A DNA stretch of 52,635 nt from Phellopilus nigrolimitatus (taxonomy: Eukaryota; Basidiomycota; Agaricomycetes; Hymenochaetales; Hymenochaetaceae). Below, piece after piece: positions 1 to 8,519 of the stretch. The notes beneath the pieces were generated by a model, which saw nothing but the letters and a program-made list of their open reading frames with translations, was not told where the DNA came from and ran no database searches. Numbering within the stretch: the stretch's first letter is position 1; every line of letters starts with the position of its first letter. Made by a program: the position numbers and the translations under genes. The stretch spans positions 1 to 52,635 of the forward strand of contig JAJOHG010000174.1 in NCBI GenBank assembly GCA_021029095.1, written 5' to 3'.

Positions 1-194
1 AGACGTGCTGAAAATGTCTTGGATGGCTCAGAGCATCAATTATTCACACGATTGATTCAAATGACACGGATTAGGTACGGAAACCACCCGTATATCCCCC
101 ACTCCATAAAGACGTTTCTAATTACTTCTCAGATCATAACATACTGGGTCTTTGACGAGAATAAGTTCGGTGCCGGGTGGGCGTTGTTTGACTA

Positions 195-893
195 AGCAAG
201 TTGGAGGTCACCCACAATAGCCACAATCCCATTCCTTGTGGGGTTGCAGGATCGCGCGCGGCTGTGCAATCTAGCCACATGGTCCAACGGTAACTGGATA
301 GGTTCCCAATGGTTTGTATATGAGAGAGCAGACTCGCAAAATCGCATTGCTTAGCACTCAGCTCTCAACATACCCGGACCATCTACTTTTCGAAAAGAGA
401 TTAATCGATTTGACGCTGTCGCATCCCGTTATGTCCTCAGGCCCCGCAAATCCCGCCAGCGGCGCACGACAGCATCATTCAGCAGAACGACGACGCCGCA
501 GGCGGTTGTGGCGCACAGCGGTGAACACGCAAACCGACATCAGCGACAAGGCAATGACCACTGCTCGCGGAGGAGAGAGCGGACCGGCTGTGATGCGACT
601 GAGAGGAGGATGTATTTCCTTGTCCTGTGAGTATTTGACCCTTTTCTGCATGATTGCGTAGCCGCTGAGAAACCTGAATTTAAACGTGTTCAGGATGGGT
701 GCCTTTGTTTCCCCTGTTGCTTGCCCTGCTGTCATTGCCGCTATCGGAAGTCGACAACGACAAGCGTTAGTTATTTCGACCCTCAGCATGTCGTGCCGAG
801 CGTCGATTCGGTGCCGTCAAATCCTGCGACCCGGTCCTCAATGAATGCTTCGTTCGAGAGAACGTGCGATTCAATTCATCACAGAATAAAATA
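195..893 (+). pseudogene. RLRGGC/Cys-tail small protein, copy 1 (frameshifted)
   Basis: This is the first of two copies of a small gene, the other being at 2628-3237. The likely start is ATG 431, matching copy 2. The first exon encodes a low-complexity N-terminus and ends in the conserved block RGGESG..AVMRLRGGC. A good donor (GTGAGT) starts at 627 and the acceptor is at 691-693. The second exon would add a Cys-rich tail with the pattern CxCxxCCxxxCCxC and run to about 893. Compared with copy 2 there is one extra T in the run near 614-616, so the exons no longer join in frame and splicing gives an immediate TGA. Without that base the junction would read GCIPCP followed by DGC. I read this as a recent frameshift or, less likely, a sequencing error. 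The promoter region from about 195 is also shared with copy 2. The function of the family is unknown to me. Confidence 0.55.
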
Positions 894-899
894 AATTCA

Positions 900-2620
900 A
901 TAGGATGGAATGAGGTGTTGCCGAAGAGACAAGGGGCCGAAATCTAGAAAAGGGAGTCACGTGTCTGCATATAGGATACTGTGGACTACGTCGTCATTAG
1001 CAATGTTACTTTCAGTGTGGTTTCTGATTAGCGCTCACCACGTCGACCATCCTCGGTGCTCAGCTCGCACTCGCGCGCAGCGAAGGCCACGACGGCGTGC
1101 AAGCTCCCTTTGCTCCGCACGCAGTATTCAACATCCGACAGCAAGTCACGCAGCAGGCCTTCAAACTCTGCCTCAGGCACTAGCGCAAGGTCGAGTTCCG
1201 CTTCTTTGGGGATGGAAACAACTCGCAGGCGTCCCTCATTGTATCCTATCGCAGCAGGTCCATCGCGTCCGAGTATAATGACCTCGACCTCGACGGCGGT
1301 GAAGCACGTCGCACATCTTCTGCATCCTAGTCAGTCCGACGCGCACCGACGGACTCGGGCACTGCGTCAGGAGTCGATCGCGAACACAACCCGCCACCCG
1401 CGGTAGCAGGCGCAAAAACACCCGGTATCCTCCCGCGCCAAGTCCTGCATCGCGCCTCCGCGTAATCTGCGTGCGGTGCATGTCGCTGCGCGTGGTCAAC
1501 CCGGTGGGAGCAGGGCTAGAAGAGAAGGCGCGTCCGATACGCTTGCTGGACAACGAAGTGCTCCCGCGGGGGAAGGAAAGGGCGCACGAGGAGGCACAGG
1601 CGGAGGGCGACGAGGATGAGGAGCTACCCGACCTCGCTGCAAGGTTGCCTATTTGCAGTGTACTTCAGGGTTTCTGGACTGTGTTTTGCATTTTACTTAT
1701 TCGTATGTACTTTTCCTTGCCTTGTACTCCCTCGGCTCATACTTGTACATGTTCTTCCAGTTGAACCGAACCCGTCACTCTTCTCCTCATTCTCGTTAAT
1801 GCCATCCTGCTCACTATACAAGCTGTGCGTTCCTTGACTCTTCCATCATCAAATGACGATTCGAATCCTCTTCCCGCTCCCGAGCATGGTCACTTTCACT
1901 ATGCGCTTTTTGCTCTACTCATCCTCTTCACGTAATAATTTTGTCTTTATCTTTCTTCAATATTCTAACTATGCAGCGCGATATCACAGATTAGAGGTGT
2001 ATGCGTGTATCGTCATGACAAGGTTTGTACTTGACCGGGAGGCGCCCACATCCGCAGTCTATAGGTCTATACTTGCGGACATATGCGGCGCCCTCGCCTT
2101 CCGTCTCGCACGATGTGCAGCCAAACTCGTTCGCAATCCCGAGCTCGAGCTCGTTCGCTTCGAGTCTGACGCCCTGTCCTAACGGAATATTTTGCATTGG
2201 CTGCGCGAAAACAGTGTGTGCCCCTTCACGCCCACGCACTACAGAGCAACCTCCACATCGCTCACGGTTTCGCAAGCAAGCACATGGAGCGACTCGGCAA
2301 TGGTTCGCATCTGTCCTTCAGGAGAAAGGCCCTGATTCAACGCCGTCCTCGACGTTCGCACTGACCCACGTCACCCCACCCCCCGCACCATGTGCCCAAT
2401 CTGCGGGACACGTCGAAGCGCACATTCTTCGCTCGCGCACTGCGGAGTGCTGCCGCGGAGGAGCGAGTGAGCGCGGATGAGTACCTCGTGCTCCCGTTCC
2501 GTTTGAGCGTGTACACCGCACAGGACCACATCGCGCGCAATGTGCCGTACCCGCGCTCTAAGATACTCAAGGCAAGATGGACGATCTTGAAGGCCTAGCT
2601 AGACCTTGAGGCGTTCGAGT
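900..2620. other. Inter-copy region with scattered coding remnants
   Basis: No complete gene could be built here. Short frames with coding-like composition occur on both strands: the minus frame at 1028-1326 (listed separately), a plus frame at about 1429-1640 (acidic, with a CVRC motif) and a minus frame at about 2025-2210 (containing FGCTSC and CGCGR). Their mixed orientation suggests rearranged or decayed gene fragments between the two RLRGGC copies, but I cannot assign them to a family. Confidence 0.4.
1028..1326 (-). pseudogene. Orphan minus-strand coding fragment without start codon
   Basis: An open frame of about 98 codons runs on the minus strand from a CTAG acceptor-like site (1327-1329) to a TAA at 1030-1028. 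It has no in-frame ATG near its beginning. It starts with CRRCATCFTAVEVEV and continues as an acidic, leucine-rich sequence (for example LVPEAEFEGLLRDLL). The opposite-strand frames are Ser/Arg-rich, which is the usual shadow of a real coding strand. No convincing upstream exon was found, so it may be the last exon of a decayed or divergent gene. Family unknown. Confidence 0.35.
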
Positions 2621-2627
2621 TGCTGAC

Positions 2628-2884
2628 TAAGCAAGGTGGAGGTCACCCTTCCGGCGCAATGGAATTCACAATTCCATTCCTTGTTGGGGTTGCAGGATCG
2701 CGCGCGGCTGTGCAATCTAGCCACATGGTTCAACGGTAACTGATCTCTGAGGGATAGGTTTCCAGTGGTTTGTATAAGAGAGCAGACTCGCAAAGTCGCA
2801 TTGCTTAGCATTCAACTCTCAACGTACCCGGACCATCTACTTTTCGAAAAGAGATTAATCGATTTGACACTGTCGCATTCCGCT
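2628..2884 (+). promoter_or_regulatory. Promoter and 5' leader of RLRGGC copy 2 (duplicated)
   Basis: This segment is near-identical to the one at 195-430 upstream of copy 1. It carries the shared string GGATCGCGCGCGGCTGTGCA and a TATA-like element (TATAAGAG, 2773-2780; TATATGAG in copy 1) about 110 nt before the ATG. Its conservation between copies shows that the duplication included regulatory sequence and supports the ATG at 2885 over the in-frame ATG at 2765, which lies upstream of the TATA-like element. Confidence 0.5.
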
Positions 2885-3237
2885 ATGCCCTCTACGACCT
2901 CAGGCTCCGCAAATCCGCCAGCGGCGCACGACAGCATCAGTCAGCGGAACGACGACGCCGCAAGCGGTGTGGCGCACGCGGCGAACGCGCAGCCGACAGC
3001 AGCGACAGGCATGGCCACTACTCGCGGAGGAGAGAGCGGGTCGGCCGCGATGCGACTGAGAGGAGGATGTATTCCTTGTGTTTTGATTCCTCGTCCTTGG
3101 GTATTTGACTTTTTTTCTGCATGACTGCGTAGCCGCTGAGAAACCTGAATTTCAAATGTCTTCAGGATGATGATCATTTCTTCCCCTTCTGGTGTTTCCC
3201 GTGCTGCTGCTGCTGTTGTAAGGAGCCGAGCTTCTAA
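2885..3237 (+). CDS. RLRGGC/Cys-tail small protein, copy 2
   Basis: The model has two exons, 2885-3100 and 3166-3237, and encodes 95 aa. The N-terminal 55 residues are low complexity (Ser/Ala/Pro/Asn/Gln). The conserved block RGGESGSAAMRLRGGCIPC follows. The second exon adds a short acidic and aromatic stretch and a run of six Cys before the terminus KEPSF. The intron (3101-3165) is phase 0. No signal peptide is visible. A C-terminal Cys cluster could be palmitoylated or bind metal, but that is inference. I recognise RLRGGC followed by a Cys tail as a recurrent motif of small basidiomycete proteins of unknown role. The donor GTATTT is weaker than the GTGAGT of copy 1, so the first-exon end is the least certain part. 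Confidence 0.6.
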
Positions 3238-3239
3238 TT

Positions 3240-3830
3240 TGTGTAAAAAGAATACTGCGACTTGCTCGCTCTGTCGTCAACGTACATATTAATGGTCAGG
3301 CGTTTAATGCGCAGTATATACTATTTTGACTACGATATCGAGTGTGCTCGAGCATTTACGGTGGTATAATTGACATTTCAAAATATATTGCACGGCATCT
3401 GATGCGTCGATAGTGACTCCATAAACTCGAGGTATCCGAGAGTACCCTCCGTTGCCTACGGCACACAGCTAACTTGAATCATCCCCAAAATGCATCAATT
3501 TCTCAACCCGCTGTAAGTGTGGCCTACTATAAATAGTATTAATATTAGGGGAGCTCAAAGTTGAGCATGAGAATCTCATCAACTTTGAGCTCACTTACTC
3601 TTGAAACCAGCTCACAGACGGATTCAACGGATGCACTCGCAAGGTAAGTATGTAACTGCCTGTATGTCCCACGCATAAAAGCCTTCAGTTACTAACCGGT
3701 TACCAGAGCCCAACATGCTATGACATGCAGCTCGAAGATCTAAGAAAACGCAGAAATTATACAAACCATCATGGCAGCCACCATCCCCCAGCATGAGACT
3801 AAAACTACATTATATCTTCGGACAATATTA
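3240..3830. other. Intergenic region
   Basis: AT-rich sequence between the RLRGGC copy 2 stop and the convergent MYND gene. I see no gene. It contains a long perfect-arm inverted repeat at 3551-3592, annotated separately. Confidence 0.5.
3551..3592. repeat. Long inverted repeat / hairpin
   Basis: Two 13-nt arms (GAGCTCAAAGTTG and CAACTTTGAGCTC) pair perfectly. Inside them ATGAGA pairs with TCTCAT around a single A. The only unpaired bases are AGC on the 5' side and the central A. The result would be a 19-bp stem with a three-base bulge. It lies outside any recognised gene. Confidence 0.75.
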
Positions 3831-3831
3831 T

Positions 3832-4989
3832 TCAAGTCCTTCTTTCTTCATAGAGATGCTGTCTGCACCACAGCTTGTGTTCCTTCCAGTCCCGTCTCTG
3901 ATGCGCATCGCCGCAGTACCACGCCCCCCGACATGCGCTGCACGTCTTCGTGCCTTCCACAGCACACAACTCGCACGAGCGCTCCACAGCCGCCGTCGCC
4001 AGCAGGACGTTCAGTAGCCTGAACTCCGGGCGCGCGCTGTGCGCGCCATCCCCCTTGCCGATCCAGTCGTCCGACAGCCCGAAGCTCCGAATGACGGCGC
4101 TCTGCGCCGCAGAAGGCTCCCCAAGCCGCTTCGAGCGGATAAGCTGGCGGGCCTCGTCAGAGAGAGTATGGGGGAGACGATACGCCTGCGCATCGAATTG
4201 GAGCTGGAGCGGCGTCGGCTCCGGGGCGTGTCGTGCGTTGAGAAGCGCGCCTACGAACAAGTCCTGCTGTTCCTGCGCGAGCGTGTATTTACCCACGAGA
4301 TCGGGAAACTCGAGCGTCACGGGTACTCTGAAGGAGGGCGTAACCGGCGCGGCGCCTGGCGCAAGCTCGATATACGTGATGTGCCCGGTCCCTTTGTCGA
4401 CGAGGACGGCGCCGGACGCAAGGAGCCGCTCGGAGTCCGTGATGTGCAGGGAGATATCGCGCGCCTGCGCGACCATCCCGAAAAACTCGCGGAAGTCCTT
4501 AATCCAGCCGGCATGGTTAAATTTAGCCGCGCCCGGGTCCGCGTACGCGAAGCCGCGTAGGATGTGTATTTCGAGCTCGCACGGCCGCGCATCCCTCCCC
4601 TCGCAGAACGCAACCTGCTCATCCATGGTCGGGTCTTCGTACCCAGGCCCGCCCGTCACCCAATCGATGAGCGGAATAAAGGTCGTCATGTACATGAAGT
4701 TCGGGGAGTGCGATAGCGTCGTCCGGCCGGTTGTCGGGGAGTGTAAGACAACGACAGTGCATGATGCGACATGATCAGTGCACGCGCCCTTCCCCGGGCT
4801 TTCCGGGGTAATCCGTGCGTAATTGTATTGGGTGACCCGGATGTATTCGGTCTTGTATACCAGTCCACCGCCAGTTCGCGCCTCGAGGTCCTTTCGCCCT
4901 AGGCTAAGCGTCGACACATTAAGGACCATAGCGATATGACTTGGGGACAAGCTGGCTAGAGGGCTTGGGCAAGGCAGCCTTAGGACCAA
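3832..4989 (-). CDS. NTAN1-like amidohydrolase domain fused to a MYND zinc finger
   Basis: Single-exon gene, 385 aa from ATG 4989; an in-frame ATG at 4929 would give 365 aa. Residues about 70-210 resemble protein N-terminal asparagine amidohydrolase (NTAN1): SCTVVVLHS places a candidate catalytic Cys at 77, and strands such as ELEIHILRGFAY follow. NTAN1 deamidates N-terminal Asn for N-degron recognition. The C-terminus (339-375) is a MYND zinc finger, CELC...CSAC...YC...CQ/WC-type, ending ten residues before the stop; MYND fingers usually bind short proline-rich peptides. The combination suggests a substrate-recruited amidohydrolase, which is inference. The MYND call is firm; the NTAN1 call rests on pattern recognition of a short region. 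Confidence 0.75.
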   Translation of the reverse strand: MVLRLPCPSPLASLSPSHIAMVLNVSTLSLGRKDLEARTGGGLVYKTEYIRVTQYNYARITPESPGKGACTDHVASCTVVVLHSPTTGRTTLSHSPNFMYMTTFIPLIDWVTGGPGYEDPTMDEQVAFCEGRDARPCELEIHILRGFAYADPGAAKFNHAGWIKDFREFFGMVAQARDISLHITDSERLLASGAVLVDKGTGHITYIELAPGAAPVTPSFRVPVTLEFPDLVGKYTLAQEQQDLFVGALLNARHAPEPTPLQLQFDAQAYRLPHTLSDEARQLIRSKRLGEPSAAQSAVIRSFGLSDDWIGKGDGAHSARPEFRLLNVLLATAAVERSCELCAVEGTKTCSACRGAWYCGDAHQRRDWKEHKLWCRQHLYEERRT

Positions 4990-5147
4990 TATACACGAAC
5001 ATGCTGGAAAAACGTGTTCGCGGCGATGTAGTTAGGTCAGCTTGATCATTTGCTACGGATTTTCCATAATCAGTGGATGCGCAGAGCTGATGGGCAAGAA
5101 TCCAGACGATAGATATATCTTCGGAGCATAAGTCACATTCAGCACAA

Positions 5148-6015
5148 TTAAAACCCTAGCTCGTCAATCCATTGCTCGATTACATGCGACCTGCTGGGAA
5201 TCTCTCCTCTTTTCGAATGGTTCTCACAGACCTCTGTATAATCGGCGCCTTCTTTCACGAGCCTATTGTTCTTGAGCATGCCCTCAGACGACTGCTGCTC
5301 CACCACGAGAACAGGGAACTTTGGTTCAAATGTAAACTCTGGGAGCGGAAGCGGGAAGCGCTGGAGTAAGCCTGGCCAAGAAGAAAGAGTCTCACATGAA
5401 AGCGGAGGTGAATCTAGAATAAGAGCGGAGACTGGATATGAAGAAACGTAGATCTGAGCAATCAGGCAGCCTAATTGTCGCGCGTAAAGAATGGGTGGGA
5501 AAGGATTCTCGGTCGACGAAATGTGGGACTTCAGATCTGTAAGGAAGAAAACGGATATATGAAATTCAATAATAGTAAGATAACATATATGATACGTACG
5601 AGAAGCAAACCTGTCCATGATTTCTTTTGCGGTGTCTTCTTTTGCTTGCTTGTAGGGAAGATCGAATTGAAAACAGGAGAACCCTCGAGAAGAAGCCTCA
5701 GAACAAAGCTTGTCGCCGAGGCTGCAACAGAAATTAATTAACTTCCCTGATTTTCGAACCCTGATCAATTGAGTCAATCTGAATCCAAGCTCACGAAAGA
5801 AAAGCTCCTCCATCACGTTCGAGTTCAGTCGAGCCGACGAAGACCATCGGTGTCGGGGCAAATCGAGGTGCATTGGGACCGGGAAAGTGTTTGACGACGA
5901 GCGTCCCGTCATTGAAACGTGATTTTTGGCTGCTCCATCTAACAAACCGACGAAGAACGTGAGCCGAGTGACTGGTTTGAGTCAAGCGGTTTCTCAAAAG
6001 AATTTCAGTGAGCAT
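5148..6015 (-). CDS. Alpha/beta-hydrolase-fold protein lacking the nucleophile Ser
   Basis: Three exons on the minus strand: 6015-5795, 5721-5600 and 5536-5148, with introns of 73 and 63 nt; about 243 aa. The N-terminus (MLTEILLRNRLTQ..) is Arg-rich, amphipathic and without acidic residues after Glu4, so it may be a mitochondrial presequence. The core has the beta-strand/turn order of an alpha/beta hydrolase (FSCFQFDLP, then ..GCLIAQIYVSSYPVSALILDSPP), but the nucleophile elbow GxSxG reads ARQLG, with Gln in place of Ser. A C-terminal His is present in SRSHVIEQW. It is therefore probably a non-catalytic or atypical member. It is divergently transcribed from PDX3 with only 58 nt between the two start codons. 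Confidence 0.7.
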
Positions 6016-6073
6016 CGTTGTGGTTGTGGTTGAAGTTCAGTTTGGGGTCAGCAGGTTCTTGCTCGAGTCAGTC
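6016..6073. promoter_or_regulatory. Short bidirectional promoter
   Basis: Only 58 nt separate the start codons of the minus-strand hydrolase-like gene (6015) and PDX3 (6074). The two must share promoter elements, and their 5' leaders probably overlap. An in-frame upstream ATG for PDX3 at 6008 would overlap the neighbour's first codons. Confidence 0.5.
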
Positions 6074-6724
6074 ATGCCACGTCTCAAGCTCATACCACCA
6101 CCACATCTACTTCAAAAATACAGTTTCTCTTCAGTTTCTAAGCCGCACATGGAAGCGCCTACAGGCGACAAAATTCGCGTTTTGTCTCACACACAATACC
6201 ATGCTGCTGACCAGCTTTCGCCATCCTCCGTGCTTCCCTCGCCGCTTGATCAGTTCCGCAAATGGTTCACCGAGGCACAGGAACGCGTAAGCGAACCCGA
6301 GGCAATGTCTGTCTCGACTGCGACTGCTGCGGGCGTGCCTTCGTCGCGCTTCGTCCTTCTCAAGCAGGTCGACCGCACGGGATTCGTGTTTTTCACCAAC
6401 TACTCGTCGCGAAAGTCGCGCGAGATCGCGGAGAACCCCGTCGCCGCGCTCGCGCTGTACTGGCCGGAGATGCACCGCCAGGTGCGTGTCGTCGGACGCG
6501 TCGAGAAGGTTAGCACTGAGGAAAGCGAGGAGTACTTCTGCGGTCGTCCGCTTGGGAGCCGCGTGGGCGCATGGGCGAGTCCGCAGAGCAGCGTTGTAGC
6601 GGAGGGCGAGATGGCGAAAAGGTACAAGGAGGCAGAGGAGAGATTCGAGGTGAAGGATGGGAAGACACAATCCGATGTCCCCCTTCCAGAGTTTTGGGGC
6701 GGGTGGAGAGTGATCCCAAAGTAC

Positions 6725-6755
<31 letters not shown>

Positions 6756-6907
6756 TTCAGTCTTCACTGAATAAAACTTGAACTCAATCCATTCACAGCG
6801 AGGTTGAATTCTGGGCGGGAAAGCCCTCGAGACTCCACGATCGTGTCCGATATACACGTGTAGAGAACGCGGACAACGAATGGAAGGCTGAGCGTCTAGC
6901 TCCCTAA
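6074..6907 (+). CDS. PDX3: Pyridoxamine/pyridoxine 5'-phosphate oxidase
   Basis: Two exons, 6074-6720 and 6799-6907, give 251 aa. The enzyme oxidises pyridoxamine- or pyridoxine-5'-phosphate to pyridoxal phosphate using FMN, the last step of vitamin B6 salvage. The FMN-binding core is clear: [24 protein letters not shown] and [18 protein letters not shown]. The C-terminal dimerisation and substrate region follows, with [15 protein letters not shown] and, after the intron, [15 protein letters not shown]...W..ERLAP, which is the family signature and places the Arg and His substrate-binding residues. The ATG at 6074 is preferred to the in-frame ATG at 6008 because the latter falls inside the divergent neighbour. 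The intron begins with a 27-nt T tract. Confidence 0.93.
6731..6757 (+). repeat. T27 homopolymer inside the PDX3 intron
   Basis: Twenty-seven consecutive T bases start ten bases after the donor of the 78-nt PDX3 intron and end in CAG (6758-6760). That AG would be a frame-breaking alternative acceptor; the in-frame acceptor is at 6796-6798. The tract is a likely site of length polymorphism. Confidence 0.9.
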
Positions 6908-7249
6908 AAAAAAAAAGCTTTCCGGCCGCGAGAAAATATTGCTGTAACACAAGATATCTCTCTTTGGAAAAACATAACAAAACCTGTACTCATGACTAAA
7001 TGCTTTCTGACTTATGCTATCGCATACAATCTCTGCACTTCGGGAACCATCACTGGTTACTCTGATTTCTCGATGACTAGGCTCGCTGGACCTTATTCGT
7101 TTTTCGACCAACTGTATCTGCCTCGTCGCCCTTATCGTTGGCCTTACGCAGGATGTAATGAATGACAAGAATTACAAGTCCGGGAACTTCAATGTTCACA
7201 GTCCCGTTCTTATTTCAACGTGCCCAAAAGAACTAGCTGCTGGAGTATA

Positions 7250-7664
7250 CTACTTGAACCGCTTAAATGCGCACCCTGCAGTGGCAGCAGATAGGCCACC
7301 CGCGATGCCGATCCCCATCCAAGGTAGTGCACCGCCCATTGCAACACTCTGCGCGGTTGCAAAGTAGCCACCGGCTGCAACTGCGCCGCCCATTCCTGCC
7401 TGGATGATGGCAGCCATCGAACCTATCGAAAATGGTTTCGTACATGTCAAACGAGGAACTTTAAAATTGTGGAAGAGACTGACCTGCAATCGGTCCAGCA
7501 GGGCCGAAGCCGATCAAGCCGAGGACCGGGGGTGCGAGGACGGGCGCAAGGACTCCGCCTCCGACAATGGTGCTAGCAACCACGATGGCCACTTTGGTAT
7601 ATACTAGCAAACGGCAAAGTCGTAAATATGATGTCGACTTCTGGAACTTTGGTTCCTTACACAT
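7250..7664 (-). CDS. Stand-alone interferon-inducible 6-16 / ISG12-family protein
   Basis: Three exons, 7664-7661, 7603-7484 and 7422-7250, give 98 aa; the first coding exon is only four nucleotides (ATG plus T). The protein is Gly/Ala-rich and very hydrophobic. GGGVLAPVLAPPVLGLIGF is followed by GPAGPIAGSMAAIIQAGMGG and then FATAQSVAMGG, the ISG12/IFI6-16 pattern. Animal members are small membrane proteins, several mitochondrial, linked to apoptosis and innate immunity; a role in fungi is unknown. The intron after GPIA is at the same place and phase as in the fusion genes at 20-24 kb. A TATA-like TATATTTAAT lies upstream on the minus strand (about 7751-7760). The length matches the usual size of the family. 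Confidence 0.8.
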
Positions 7665-8519
7665 TTATTCAGCTTGTTGGGCGACGAGTGCAAGTAACGA
7701 GGAGGAGGGCGGTGTGGCGTGTGCAAGAGCGTGTTGTTGGATTAAATATAGAGCGCCTGACCTGTCAGGCATTGGCACGCGCCCATCTGACTTCTCACCA
7801 CTAAAGGTATGTCACTTCCTTGCTCATTCGTCTTTCATTAATTTCTACAAAAAGCCTTAGGACATCCTCTTCGGGTATGTGGCTGACGGCAACGTCCCTT
7901 GCTGTCTGTCCGCAAACTTAATGCAAGGACATGCATTGACTAGGCTGTCCCCTCTCAATAGGGCCGGTGCTTAGTCCAGTCCCTGATCACACCTTGGAGA
8001 TAGGAAGTTTTGAGGGGACTCACGAAAAACCCGGTCCTCGGTTGGTTCGGGTTTCTATCAGTCTCTGAAACTTCGTCATTGCTCGACCAAAGTTAATCGA
8101 TGCGGCACATCCAAGCATTTTGGACCGGGAGCCAAAGCGACGAATAGAATCGGTCGAGCTCTCTAATAATAATAATAATAAATACGCACCGCGAGGTGCG
8201 CAAATTCGAAAATCCGTTTGATCGCCGTACCATTAAATACATGACTAAACTAGGGGCATTGTCGTCTAGAAAGGGAGCTGTTGGCGACATTGGCATCGGA
8301 GCTAAAACTATCCGTGATCGCCAGCTCAAGGAAAACATTTCCTCGAATGTTCTCATCTGGTACCGATGCGGACGATTAGTCGCAAAATGCGAAGCTCACG
8401 GAACTGCAAGGGGAGGACACAGCTGTTCGGCGAAGACAAGGATGCAAGGTATTTTTGCATGCCACGGACCTCTGTTACGCATAAAAGACAGCTAACCCCG
8501 AGTCAAGGCAGTAGCTCCC
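7665..8519. other. Intergenic region between ISG12-like gene and terpene synthase
   Basis: Divergent intergenic region serving both genes. No gene recognised. It contains a (TAA)n microsatellite at 8165-8182. Confidence 0.45.
8165..8182 (+). repeat. (TAA)6 microsatellite
   Basis: Six consecutive trinucleotide units in intergenic DNA. Confidence 0.9.

Noticed and set aside
3950..4774. Long plus-strand open frame of 274 codons opposite the MYND gene
   Set aside because: It is Ser/Arg-rich and antisense to a frame with clear NTAN1-like and MYND features; such shadows are expected in GC-rich coding DNA.
6131..6670. Minus-strand open frame opposite PDX3
   Set aside because: Shadow of the PDX3 coding strand; no recognisable domain.
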